Below, piece after piece: positions 23,291-31,048 of a stretch of DNA of 40,626 nt. Position numbers and translations under genes: made by a program. Source of the stretch: an uncultured Mycoplasmatota bacterium. Its GTDB lineage: Bacteria; Bacillota_I; Bacilli_A; RF39; UBA660. How positions within the stretch are numbered: the first letter of the stretch is position 1; every line of letters begins with the position of its first letter. The DNA lies in the NCBI GenBank assembly GCA_948466395.1, contig CAOKAG010000009.1:1-40626 (forward strand), written 5' to 3'. The notes beneath the pieces were generated by a model. That model worked only from the letters and a program-made list of their open reading frames with translations, ran no database searches and had not been told where the DNA came from.

Positions 23291-23807
23291 TAGATTACTG
23301 ACAAAGTGATATGTTCAAAAAGAATATATTGCTTTTTATTTGCTATTTGAAAAAAGTGATAATCTTTATGAATTTGTTAGTAAAACGGTTTGTTTAGGAT
23401 GACTTTTCCATCTCCAAATTACCATTTTCCTTAAATTTTTCACTTGATATTTTATGCCCAATTATTAATTATGAGGGAGGCTTATGACTATCTAAAATTA
23501 TGAATTTTAATTGGGATTAGTTTTACTTCATCAGCATATTTAGTGTGAAAGATATAAAATAAATTAATTATAATATAAACCTATAAGTGGATAGGTTGCT
23601 AGAGAGATAATATGAATAATAAATTAGAACAATATATTTTTTTGAGAGAGAGTAAAATAAACATAAAATCCTTAACAGTTAGCAATACAATTAGAAATAG
23701 CTCTACAGTACAAGCATGATATCGAAACAGGAAATAGATACCTTTTTCAAAACTATTAAAAAATAGAAGGTTATATAAAAGGAAAAGTCTATACAATGTA
23801 ACAAAAT
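23291..23807 (+). other. intergenic region with one possible short ORF
   Basis: These 500 bases between the amidase and SleB-like genes hold no convincing gene. A 35-residue frame (23612-23719, starting MNNKLEQYIFLRESKIN) has AGAGAGA upstream as a weak RBS and no family. It may be a remnant. Confidence 0.4.
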
Positions 23808-23828
23808 AAAAAAAGCTTTAAGCTTTTT
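23808..23828 (-). terminator. terminator of the SleB-like gene
   Basis: AAAAAGC pairs with GCTTTTT, followed on the minus strand by a T-run. It overlaps the stop of the SleB-like gene. Confidence 0.75.
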
Positions 23829-24249
23829 AATAAAGTTCTTCACAAGTTCCAGAATCAGGACGGTAAAAACAGTGATTTTTATATCTTCCAGCAAGTTGCT
23901 GATTATACCATGTACTTGTACAACTCGTATTTTTAGCTGGAGCATAAAACCATAACGAATGAGTTGCAGGGTAGTAGTATTCTCCTCGTAATGCTCTTTC
24001 AGCAAGATTCTTTTCAAGTGTCGTAGGACTTGCTTGAAATAAGGAACCATTAATTCCAGCGAATTGATTCTTTTGATAAACAGCATCCGTTATGGATCTT
24101 ACGTCTTTAAAAGTTAAACAATTTGCTATTGCTCTATTTACGACGACATTTCCTACCATTAACATTCCTAAATTTCCCTCCGCTAATGCTTCTGCACGCA
24201 TGATACGGGCAAGCAATTCTAATTCTTTTGTCGTATAATTTGTAAGCAT
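23827..24249 (-). CDS. SleB/CwlJ-type cell-wall hydrolase
   Basis: This 140-residue Hydrolase_2 domain protein has LLARIMRAEALAEGNLGML with the probable catalytic Glu, VGNVVVNRA, DAVYQKNQFAG and ALRGEYYYPATHSLWFYAP, typical of the SleB/CwlJ lytic-transglycosylase-like family that cuts peptidoglycan glycan strands. It has no signal peptide, so export is not explained by the sequence. The start at 24249 is chosen over a GTG at 24258 because AGGTGAT is upstream. It is divergent from the tRNA-Trp promoter. Confidence 0.85.
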   Translation of the reverse strand: MLTNYTTKELELLARIMRAEALAEGNLGMLMVGNVVVNRAIANCLTFKDVRSITDAVYQKNQFAGINGSLFQASPTTLEKNLAERALRGEYYYPATHSLWFYAPAKNTSCTSTWYNQQLAGRYKNHCFYRPDSGTCEELY

Positions 24250-24281
24250 TATGATCACCTAATAATATTGTATGAAAAAAC

Positions 24282-24310
24282 TTGCTAAAATGTTAATTCT
24301 TTGTTATGAT
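24282..24310 (+). promoter_or_regulatory. tRNA-Trp promoter
   Basis: TTGCTA (24282-24287), a 17-bp spacer, and TATGAT (24305-24310). The tRNA starts 15 bases later. Confidence 0.75.
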
Positions 24311-24325
24311 AAAATCAACTTACTT

Positions 24326-24399
24326 AGGGGATTAGTTAAATGGTATAATAGGAGTCTCCAAAACTTTAGTTGGGAGTTCGATTCTCTCATCCCCTGCCA
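24326..24399 (+). tRNA. tRNA-Trp (CCA)
   Basis: This is a 74-base cloverleaf with acceptor AGGGGAT/ATCCCCT, anticodon loop CTCCAAA giving anticodon CCA (reads UGG), T-arm GGGAG/CTCTC with TTCGATT, discriminator G and encoded CCA. It supports the standard code, not the UGA-Trp code of mycoplasmas. Confidence 0.95.
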
Positions 24400-24450
24400 T
24401 ATGAATGATTCGAACTATATTGTTCGTTAGTATATAAAGAAGTGAGACAT

Positions 24451-24717
24451 ATGTTCAATAAAGAGAAATGTTATTATTCTTCAATTAAGAATAAGTGTTG
24501 TAATGGTCGTCTTGTGTTTTGCGTTGATGAGAATAATAATTATTTTCTTCAATGTGATGATTGTTATACTGCTTATTATACTCCTGAAGATGTAATAAAT
24601 TACAATGTTATTAAAGAATTTTGTCATGATGATTTTGCAGGTAGGTTTGCAACATTAGAGGAAATTAAGGCTTTAGGTTGGGATAAATATCTCAAAAATA
24701 ATAAGAAAGATAAGTAA
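24451..24717 (+). CDS. small Cys-rich protein, unknown function
   Basis: This 88-residue protein has cysteines in CYYSS...CCNG, FCVDENN and CDDCYTAYY, which could form a zinc ribbon. The ATG at 24451 is chosen, with GAAGTGAG upstream. The second half is helical and charged (EEIKALGWDKYLK). No family is recognised. It lies just after tRNA-Trp. Confidence 0.62.
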   Translation: MFNKEKCYYSSIKNKCCNGRLVFCVDENNNYFLQCDDCYTAYYTPEDVINYNVIKEFCHDDFAGRFATLEEIKALGWDKYLKNNKKDK

Positions 24718-24809
24718 AACAAAAATTTGGGAAGCCCTTCTTACCACGTGCCATGTGAGTATTACTCCAAATTATTGGAGTTTAAATAAAATTTTAAGGA
24801 GCTAATGCT

Positions 24810-25023
24810 ATGACAAAAGTCGGAAAAAAAGAAAGTCAAATGTATAAAATGTGGAGCTGAAAGTGAGCAACTCATTGTTTATAGTGTAAATTTCTTATTA
24901 GGTACAAAAGAACATAATGAGGCATTAATGAAAAATCAACAAAAGTGTCCAAATTGTGGATATGAAGCAATGGATATTTCAAAATATTTTTCTAAAGAAG
25001 AAAAAAATAAGGAAGGTTTGTAA
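24810..25023 (+). pseudogene. frameshifted zinc-ribbon gene
   Basis: An ATG with AAGGAG starts MTKVGKK, but the frame stops after 15 codons. Shifting one base at the A7 run (24824-24830) gives a continuous frame: ...KVKCIKCGAESEQ...KCPNCGYEAMDISKYFS to the stop at 25021-25023. With one A fewer the gene would be a 70-residue zinc-ribbon protein. This is either a true frameshift, phase variation, programmed slippage, or a sequencing error. Confidence 0.7.
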
Positions 25024-25119
25024 AAGAAAAAGTTTTTTAATTTTTCTTATTGTGTTTTCAGTTTTAATATCTTGCCCTACTTATTAACATCTATCTACAT
25101 AAAAATTATACTTGTTGAA

Positions 25120-25449
25120 TTAGTAACAAATTCTTTTTCTTGTATCAACGTCTTTCACTATGTAGTCTTTTTTTTGTGCAATTTCAATATCCTTCTTCAT
25201 TATGTCTAATTCATGTTCTTCAGTTCTATTTTTTGGCTTTCTAATATTAAGACCTTTAATGTTACCTTTGCTTTTCCTAATATTATATATTAAATCATTT
25301 AATCTCTTTTCTTGATATTTTCTAGCCCATGAATATATTAATTTTCTTTCAACATTATGTTTATTAGCTAATTTAATTATAGTTTTACCATTAAGATATT
25401 TTTTTACTATGATTTCTTTTTTTTTAGGTGTTCTCATTTTGTTTTTCAT
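25120..25449 (-). CDS. IS3-family transposase OrfA, orphan
   Basis: This 109-residue protein has an N-terminal HTH (EIIVKKYLNGKTIIKLANKHN, ERKLIYSWARKYQE) and a short basic/charged tail ending IEIAQKKDYIVKDVDTRKR, as in IS3 OrfA. The OrfB integrase part is absent downstream on this strand, and no terminal inverted repeats are visible. It is a remnant or a domesticated DNA-binding gene. Confidence 0.75.
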   Translation of the reverse strand: MKNKMRTPKKKEIIVKKYLNGKTIIKLANKHNVERKLIYSWARKYQEKRLNDLIYNIRKSKGNIKGLNIRKPKNRTEEHELDIMKKDIEIAQKKDYIVKDVDTRKRICY

Positions 25450-25552
25450 AATAAAACATTCCTTTCTAATTTATTTATCAGTTCAATTTTTATTGAAAGT
25501 TTTGATTTTTCGTGTTATAGTACGCTTTAATTTTAAAAAGGGGTGTTTTAAA

Positions 25553-26479
25553 ATGAATTTGAAAGATGAGATTTTTTCATTTTTAGCTACAAAGCCAAAT
25601 TTTTCTATGTTAAGTAAAGTTCGTTATGTCTATTTAACTTTATGTCGCATTTTTTCTTATGATTATCGTTATTTATTTTGTCCGAAAAGTGAAAAAGATT
25701 ATTATTATAATAAAATTTTAAATGCGGATTGGATTACAGATTATGAAGTTGTCTGTTCTACTTGGTGCAAGATTGGAAAATCTATTTTTGATGAAATGGG
25801 GGGGGGGTTATCTTGTTTTATCGCTTATGATGTTTTACCTCATGTATTTTTGATTGTTGAATTTGATGATTATAAAATAAAAATGGATCCAATGAAATGT
25901 GGTTATGATTTAACAAGGGTTAAAGTTGGAATGAGTACTTATGGTTTTTTTGATTTAAATCAACCTAATTATTTAAAAGAAGAAATAAAAAAAATTGATC
26001 AAATTATAAGTGGTGTAGATAGTTTTGATTATACAGATGAATCTTTAAAAAGATTATGCTCTGATTTTCGAAAATTAAATTTATATAAAAATGTTCCTTA
26101 TGAAATAGATCAGTTTTCTAATGAGGCATTTAATACGAAAATGAATGAGATGATTAAACTTATTAATTATTCAAACGCAATAAAAAGATTTGATGATACA
26201 GATCGTTATTTTGATTTATTGAATCGTAAATTTATGACACAGTGGGAACAAAATAGATTGCATAAGTATCCTTTTTGGATGAGAAGAAATGAAAATTGGG
26301 AAGTATTGAATCTTATTTTGCTAGAACAAGAAAATGCTTTGCCAATTTGTTATAAAATGAGTGAACAAGATGGGAAATTTATAGTTTCACTTATAGATTA
26401 TTTTGAAATGAATAATTATTTAGAAAATTTTGAAGGAAAAGTAAAAGGGTTATATAGAGAATTAACTAGAAAAAAGTGA
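25553..26479 (+). CDS. transglutaminase-like protein with G10 tract
   Basis: This 308-residue protein has Cys68/Cys72 (VVCSTWCKIGK), His97 (LPHVFLIV) and Asp112 (IKMDPM), which fit a transglutaminase-like Cys-His-Asp triad. The rest is helical and unassigned. AAAAGGGGTG gives an RBS for the ATG at 25553. A run of ten G (25798-25807) encodes Gly83-85 in the middle of this domain. A one-base slip would stop the frame within about 20 codons, so expression could be phase variable. There is no signal peptide. Confidence 0.65.
   Translation: MNLKDEIFSFLATKPNFSMLSKVRYVYLTLCRIFSYDYRYLFCPKSEKDYYYNKILNADWITDYEVVCSTWCKIGKSIFDEMGGGLSCFIAYDVLPHVFLIVEFDDYKIKMDPMKCGYDLTRVKVGMSTYGFFDLNQPNYLKEEIKKIDQIISGVDSFDYTDESLKRLCSDFRKLNLYKNVPYEIDQFSNEAFNTKMNEMIKLINYSNAIKRFDDTDRYFDLLNRKFMTQWEQNRLHKYPFWMRRNENWEVLNLILLEQENALPICYKMSEQDGKFIVSLIDYFEMNNYLENFEGKVKGLYRELTRKK
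25798..25807 (+). repeat. G10 homopolymer tract
   Basis: Ten consecutive G within the coding region of the transglutaminase-like gene, in a ~70% A+T sequence. It is a candidate slipped-strand phase-variation site. Confidence 0.9.
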
Positions 26480-26535
26480 ACGTAAAATTAGTTAGGAATA
26501 TGAAAAAGCCTTTTGTTTAAGTTTTAAAGTGACGC

Positions 26536-26564
26536 TTGTATCTTTTATAAAATTAATATATAAT
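26536..26564 (+). promoter_or_regulatory. promoter of the Leu-type tRNA
   Basis: TTGTAT (26536-26541), a 17-bp spacer, and TATAAT (26559-26564). The tRNA-like gene starts 33 bases later, so it is probably transcribed. Confidence 0.75.
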
Positions 26565-26597
26565 ACTTTATAGCACTAGTTATTAGTGTAGCTTTAT

Positions 26598-26681
26598 GCC
26601 GGTATGGTGAAATTGGTAGACACAGCAGTTTGTCAAATTGCTACTGGTTGCAGTGTATGGGTTCAAGTCCCATTACCGAAA
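26598..26681 (+). tRNA. Leu-type class II tRNA-like gene with anticodon GUC
   Basis: The D-arm (GTG...TTGGTAGA..CAC), the long variable arm (ACTG/CAGT) and the T-arm ATGGG/CCCAT with TTCAAGT match tRNA-Leu. The anticodon stem GCAGT/ATTGC encloses the loop TTGTCAA, giving anticodon GUC, which reads Asp codons and not Leu. The acceptor GCCGGTA pairs only five of seven bases with TACCGAA, and no CCA directly follows the discriminator A. It is either a pseudo-tRNA, a tRNA-derived RNA, or an unusual mistranslating tRNA. Confidence 0.6.
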
Positions 26682-26776
26682 TTACCACTTTTTGTGTTGT
26701 ATATAAATAGTAAAAGTAACAATTTATTATTAGGATAGTTACTTTTTATTTTACTTCTTTGAAAGGAATGAATGAT

Positions 26777-27406
26777 ATGATTAAAGGAAATAGAATAGAA
26801 ATCGAAAGAATGATTTTTTTAGAAAAATGGATGCTTGCACATAAACTAGAAAAAGAAATCTCATTAGAAGAAAAAATCACTTTTTTAAAGTCTAATGGAT
26901 TTAAGGAAGAGGAAATCGATTATTTAATAAATGCTTATCTCATTCCCTATCCCATTATATTTTCTTATTGGATAAGTTTTAAAAATAGTGATATTAAAAT
27001 GGAGCCATTAAAATTTCACAATACATTACAAAGTACTTTTAAAGTGGATTTTGATAGAATAGAAAAAAGAATAGAAGCGGTTCAAGCTATCGATGCCTAT
27101 TTTTTAAAAAACGCTCAGGTTAATCCTTTTGTAAATTCAGACTATTATAATTATCTTTTACAAAATCATATTTTTAATGCTCCTTTATATAAGAGTGAGA
27201 TGACTCATTATAAAAATTGTGATGAATATTGGGCTTATTTAGTGGCTCAATTACAAGAAAAAATGAGTCGTTTACAGAATACTTTAGAAAAATCTGAAAG
27301 AAAAAAGATTATCGTAGAAATGGAGCCATTATTGAAAGAAATGTCTAAGATTAATAATGATGGTTTAAATGAGATTTTCTCTGAAAATAATAATAATAAA
27401 ATATAA
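26777..27406 (+). CDS. helical hypothetical protein before trpS
   Basis: This 209-residue helical protein (IEIERMIFLEKWMLAHKLEKE, LQEKMSRLQNTLEKSERKK) with aromatic stretches in the middle (LIPYPIIFSYWISF) has no recognised family. The ATG at 26777 is preferred because AAAGGA is about nine bases upstream. The gene is 32 bases before trpS and probably co-transcribed with it. Confidence 0.6.
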   Translation: MIKGNRIEIERMIFLEKWMLAHKLEKEISLEEKITFLKSNGFKEEEIDYLINAYLIPYPIIFSYWISFKNSDIKMEPLKFHNTLQSTFKVDFDRIEKRIEAVQAIDAYFLKNAQVNPFVNSDYYNYLLQNHIFNAPLYKSEMTHYKNCDEYWAYLVAQLQEKMSRLQNTLEKSERKKIIVEMEPLLKEMSKINNDGLNEIFSENNNNKI

Positions 27407-27438
27407 TATGAATTTTTTATTTGAAAGAGGGTTATGAT

Positions 27439-28524
27439 ATGAAAAATGTTATACTCACTGGAGATCGCCCGACAGGACGTTTACATATTGGGCATTATGT
27501 CGGGTCATTAAAGCAAAGAGTAGAACTTCAGAATACTGATTATGATAAATTTTTTATTATGATTGCTGATGCACAAGCTTTGACTGATAATTATGGCAAT
27601 CCTTCCAAAGTACGAAATCATATTATTGAAGTCATGCTTGATTATTTATCAGTAGGCTTAGATCCTAAAAAAGTTACGTTTTTTATTCAATCTGAAGTAC
27701 GAGCTTTACCTGAGATTACGGCTTATTATATGAATTTAGTTACTTTAAATCGACTACTTAGAAATCCAACCGTGAAATCAGAAATTCAGTTAAGAGGCTT
27801 TGATAATGACGATAAAGGTATCCCAGTAGGTTTCGCCAATTATCCAATTAGTCAGGCAGCGGATATTACGGCTTTTAAAGCTACCATTGTTCCAGTTGGA
27901 GAGGATCAACTTCCAATGCTTGAGCAAACACGTGAAATTGTAAGAAGTTTTAATCATATTTATGAAAAAGACGTTTTATGTATGCCAAAACCTCTTTTGT
28001 CAGAAAATGAAGTTTGTTTAAGATTACCTGGAATTGATGGTAATAATAAAATGAGTAAATCGTTAGGCAATTGCATCTATTTATCTGATGATTCTAAAAC
28101 TCTTGAAAGTAAAATTAAGAGCATGTATACGGATCCTACGCATATTAAAGTGGAAGATCCAGGTCATGTAGAGGGGAATATCGTATTTACTTATTTAGAT
28201 GCTTTTTCATCCGATGATGATTTTAAAAAATTCTTACCAGAATATAAAAATTTAGAAGAATTAAAAGACCATTATCGTAAAGGGGGACTTGGCGATATGA
28301 AAATAAAACAATTTCTGTATAAAATTATGGAAGAACTTTTAATGCCTATTCGTGAGAGAAGAAAGTATTATGAAGCACACCTTACTGAGGTATTGGAAAT
28401 GTTAAAAGAAGGAACGAATGTGGCAAACAACTATGCAGATGAAACTTTATTAGCAATTAAAGACGCAATGGGTATCAATTATAATGAATGTTTTTTTAAA
28501 GAACAAATACAAAAGTATGAGTAA
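27439..28524 (+). CDS. trpS: tryptophan-tRNA ligase
   Basis: This 361-residue class I aminoacyl-tRNA synthetase has the HIGH motif at 16-19 (LHIGHYVGS) and KMSKS at 204-208. DAQALTDN and PVGEDQLPMLEQTREI are typical of TrpRS. It charges tRNA-Trp, whose gene lies 3 kb upstream at 24326. The start at 27439 (MKNVILTGDRPTG) is chosen because AGAGGG precedes it. No T-box leader is visible upstream. It ends at a strong terminator. Confidence 0.97.
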   Translation: MKNVILTGDRPTGRLHIGHYVGSLKQRVELQNTDYDKFFIMIADAQALTDNYGNPSKVRNHIIEVMLDYLSVGLDPKKVTFFIQSEVRALPEITAYYMNLVTLNRLLRNPTVKSEIQLRGFDNDDKGIPVGFANYPISQAADITAFKATIVPVGEDQLPMLEQTREIVRSFNHIYEKDVLCMPKPLLSENEVCLRLPGIDGNNKMSKSLGNCIYLSDDSKTLESKIKSMYTDPTHIKVEDPGHVEGNIVFTYLDAFSSDDDFKKFLPEYKNLEELKDHYRKGGLGDMKIKQFLYKIMEELLMPIRERRKYYEAHLTEVLEMLKEGTNVANNYADETLLAIKDAMGINYNECFFKEQIQKYE

Positions 28525-28558
28525 AAAAATTCTGTTAAGGAATTTTTTTGTTTTTTTT
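28523..28558 (+). terminator. terminator after trpS
   Basis: AAAAAAATTC (28523-28532) pairs with GAATTTTTTT (28540-28549), followed by more T. Confidence 0.85.
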
Positions 28559-28565
28559 AAGAGTG

Positions 28566-28574
28566 TGTTATAAT
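28566..28574 (+). promoter_or_regulatory. extended -10 promoter of the phospholipid cluster
   Basis: TGTTATAAT with TATAAT at 28569-28574; a TTGTTT about 16 bases upstream is a possible -35. It serves the genes from the PAP2-family gene to psd. Confidence 0.6.
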
Positions 28575-28650
28575 AATTTTATAAAATATAAATTATAGTC
28601 ATTTGTGAGTCATGTCTATATGTTATATTGGATTAGGTGAAAGGGTTATT

Positions 28651-29274
28651 ATGAAAAAAATTTTTAAAGTAGTACCTAACTATGCTTGGCTTCCACTTTT
28701 TTTGGCAATTGTAGTTAATTGTTTGGTTTATAATGGTTCAAAAGTGATAACGGATCATTTGGAACATTATGATTTTTCTATTTTTCTTGATGGATGGCTT
28801 CCTTTTTTTAATGTTTTTATCGTTATTTATATTTTAGCTTATTTACAATGGGGAATTGGCTATATTGTTATTTCTAGAGAAAGTAAGGAGAAGTGTCATT
28901 TTATTGTTGTGGCAGATGTGCTTGCTAAAATGATTTGTTTATTCTTCTTTTTGGTTGTACCTACCTATATTGTTCGTCCCACTATTACTTCCAATGATTT
29001 TTTTTCTTTTTTAACTCAATTTATTTATAAAATGGATGACCCTGTTAATTTGTTTCCTTCCATTCATTGTTTAGAAAGTTATATGGTTTTTAGAGGATGC
29101 TTGAATTTGAATGTTTCTAAAAGGTATAAAATAGGAATGGGTCTTTTTACGGTGTTGGTTTGTCTCTCTACCGTTTTTGTAAAACAGCATGTAGTAGTCG
29201 ATATTATAGGTGGTATTTGTATTGCTGAATTTAGTTATCAAATCGTTAAAAGATTTAAGTGGTTTAAAAAGTAG
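28651..29274 (+). CDS. PAP2-family membrane phosphatase
   Basis: This 207-residue membrane protein has several hydrophobic segments. The PAP2 motifs are seen as FPSIHCLES and TVFVKQHVVVDIIGG (the PSxH and Hx3D blocks). The family removes phosphate from lipid phosphates such as phosphatidic acid or undecaprenyl pyrophosphate. The start at 28651 is chosen, with AAAGGG upstream. It heads a cluster with a flippase-like gene, pssA and psd, consistent with lipid metabolism. Confidence 0.85.
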   Translation: MKKIFKVVPNYAWLPLFLAIVVNCLVYNGSKVITDHLEHYDFSIFLDGWLPFFNVFIVIYILAYLQWGIGYIVISRESKEKCHFIVVADVLAKMICLFFFLVVPTYIVRPTITSNDFFSFLTQFIYKMDDPVNLFPSIHCLESYMVFRGCLNLNVSKRYKIGMGLFTVLVCLSTVFVKQHVVVDIIGGICIAEFSYQIVKRFKWFKK

Positions 29275-29294
29275 AATTTATTGAGGTTTTTGTT

Positions 29295-30356
29295 ATGAAT
29301 AATATGAGTCATTCTTTGCAAAAAGAAAATCGAAAAAAGATTTTTTTGGCTTTCTTTTTTATCTTATTGATGATAGGAAGCATTGGTTTAATTATAGGAT
29401 TTAATAAAGAATTTTCTTTAAAAATGTTTCTTTCTTTTTTAAAAGGAACGAATCTATGGTTTATTATTTTTTCAATATTAGTTATTGTATTTTATGTTTT
29501 GGCCGAAGGATGGAGCATAGTTACTGTTGCCAAAGCGTTTGGCTATACATTTAAAAAAAGTGATGCGCTTTATTATGCTGCTGCGGATATTTATTTTTCT
29601 GCTATTACACCTTCTGCCAGTGGTGGGCAACCAGCTAGTGCCTATTTTATGTTAAAAGATGGGGTTAGTGGGGCCGTTGTTACAGTCTCGCTACTTTATA
29701 CTTTATATATGTATTCCATTTCCATTATTCTTTTAAATGTAGTCGTGTTAATTCTTCATCCTAGTATTTTTATACATTTGGATTGGATGGCACAATTATT
29801 AGTTGTGATAGGTTTTATGGTTCAAAGTTTCTTTCTTTTTCTTTTTTATTGCTTACTTTATAAAGATAAATTTTTAAAAAAAATAAGTATATGGGGACTA
29901 AATTTGTTGGTTAAATTGCATTTGATCAAAAATCGAGAAGAAAAAATAAAACGCCTTGATGCTGCTATTGAAAAGTATCAAGCTTCGTCAAAAATGATTC
30001 ATGGAAAGAAAAATGTGTTAATTAAACTCTTTTTATTTAATTTATTACAAAGAATTTGTCAAATTGGTGTTATAATATTAGTATTCTTAGCAACAGGTGG
30101 TTCTTTTCGTGACGTATTTGATATTTTTGTTATTGAATGTCTCGTCATTATGGGAGCTTATTCTGTACCAATTCCTGGAGCAATGGGAGTAACGGATTAT
30201 TTGATGCTCAATGGTTTTCTTCGTTTGATGCCCATGGAACAAGCTGTGAATTTAGAGTTATTAAGTAGAGGAGTATCTTTTTATTTTTGTATCCTTAGTT
30301 GTGGTATTTTAGTAATCATTAGATATTTAAAAATTAAGAGGAGTAGTAAATTATGA
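29295..30356 (+). CDS. LPG-synthase-TM/flippase-like membrane protein
   Basis: This 353-residue polytopic protein has the LPG_synthase_TM (UPF0104) pattern: FKKSDALYYAAADIYFSAITPSASGGQP, and near the C-terminus YSVPIPGAMGVTDYLMLNGF. These motifs occur in the flippase half of MprF and in AglD-like lipid transporters. There are about eight membrane segments. It lacks the MprF synthase domain, so transport or flipping of a lipid is likely. It overlaps pssA by four bases. Confidence 0.85.
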   Translation: MNNMSHSLQKENRKKIFLAFFFILLMIGSIGLIIGFNKEFSLKMFLSFLKGTNLWFIIFSILVIVFYVLAEGWSIVTVAKAFGYTFKKSDALYYAAADIYFSAITPSASGGQPASAYFMLKDGVSGAVVTVSLLYTLYMYSISIILLNVVVLILHPSIFIHLDWMAQLLVVIGFMVQSFFLFLFYCLLYKDKFLKKISIWGLNLLVKLHLIKNREEKIKRLDAAIEKYQASSKMIHGKKNVLIKLFLFNLLQRICQIGVIILVFLATGGSFRDVFDIFVIECLVIMGAYSVPIPGAMGVTDYLMLNGFLRLMPMEQAVNLELLSRGVSFYFCILSCGILVIIRYLKIKRSSKL

Positions 30357-31048
30357 TAGGAGTATTTTCTTATACGGTTATTTTAACGTATTTATCTTTT
30401 ATATCCGCGTGTTTAGGTATTGCTTTTTCATTAAATCAGTCTGGTAATCCTTATATTGGTGTTTTCTTTTTACTTTTTTGTGGGTTATGCGATGGTTTTG
30501 ATGGCAAAGTGGCTAGCTCAAAAAAAAATCGAAGTGCTTTTGAAAAAAAGTTTGGTATTCAAGTTGATTCTTTAGCGGATTTAGTGGCTTTTGGTATTCT
30601 TCCAATGTGTATTGGAATAGCCGTTTATCGTTCTTCATTTTTTATTAATGATTTTATACTTTCTCATATGGATTCTTGGGGTGTATATTTCTTTCGCTTT
30701 TTTGTTTTTGGAATCTTTCTTTTTTATGCTTTAGCAGCCATGATTCGTTTAGCTTATTTTAATGTTACTGAGGAGGAAAGACAAAAAAAAGAATCCGGTG
30801 CACGTAAAACTTATACAGGACTACCTGTAACTTCAAGTACTTTAATTTTCCCTATTTTGCTACTTTTAAATTATCTTACGTCTTTAGATCTTTCTTTGCT
30901 TTATATTGGCGGACTTTTAATTACCGGTTTTTTGTTTTTGTTAAAATTTCAAATAAAAAAATTAGATACCAAAAGAATTATGATGTTAGTATGTCTAGGA
31001 ATAGTAGAATTTTTATTATTAATTTTTGTTGGGGGGGGGGTTAGATGA
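30353..31048 (+). CDS. pssA: CDP-diacylglycerol-serine O-phosphatidyltransferase
   Basis: This 231-residue CDP-alcohol phosphatidyltransferase has the family motif as Asp47-GF-Asp50-G...Asp72-SLA-Asp76. The usual Arg after VA is replaced by Ser, a small deviation. Six membrane segments are likely. It makes phosphatidylserine, which the next gene's product decarboxylates. The 3' end holds a G10 run (31031-31040), and the stop overlaps the psd start (ATGA), so slippage would change the C-terminus and coupling. Confidence 0.88.
   Translation: MIGVFSYTVILTYLSFISACLGIAFSLNQSGNPYIGVFFLLFCGLCDGFDGKVASSKKNRSAFEKKFGIQVDSLADLVAFGILPMCIGIAVYRSSFFINDFILSHMDSWGVYFFRFFVFGIFLFYALAAMIRLAYFNVTEEERQKKESGARKTYTGLPVTSSTLIFPILLLLNYLTSLDLSLLYIGGLLITGFLFLLKFQIKKLDTKRIMMLVCLGIVEFLLLIFVGGGVR
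31031..31040 (+). repeat. G10 homopolymer tract
   Basis: Ten consecutive G four codons before the stop of pssA and just before the psd start codon. It is the second such tract in the window. Confidence 0.9.

Noticed and set aside
23703-24086. Minus-strand frame overlapping the SleB-like gene
   Set aside because: The SleB frame on the same strand has clear family motifs; this one has none.
24326-24399. UGA read as Trp, as in mycoplasmas
   Set aside because: The tRNA-Trp anticodon is CCA and TGA is used as stop at several gene ends, for example pssA.
25120-25449. Complete IS3 insertion sequence
   Set aside because: Only OrfA is present; no OrfB or terminal inverted repeats were seen.
27400-27440. 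T-box leader before trpS
   Set aside because: The gap before trpS is only 32 bases and lacks T-box features; the upstream tRNA-like gene is not a leader.
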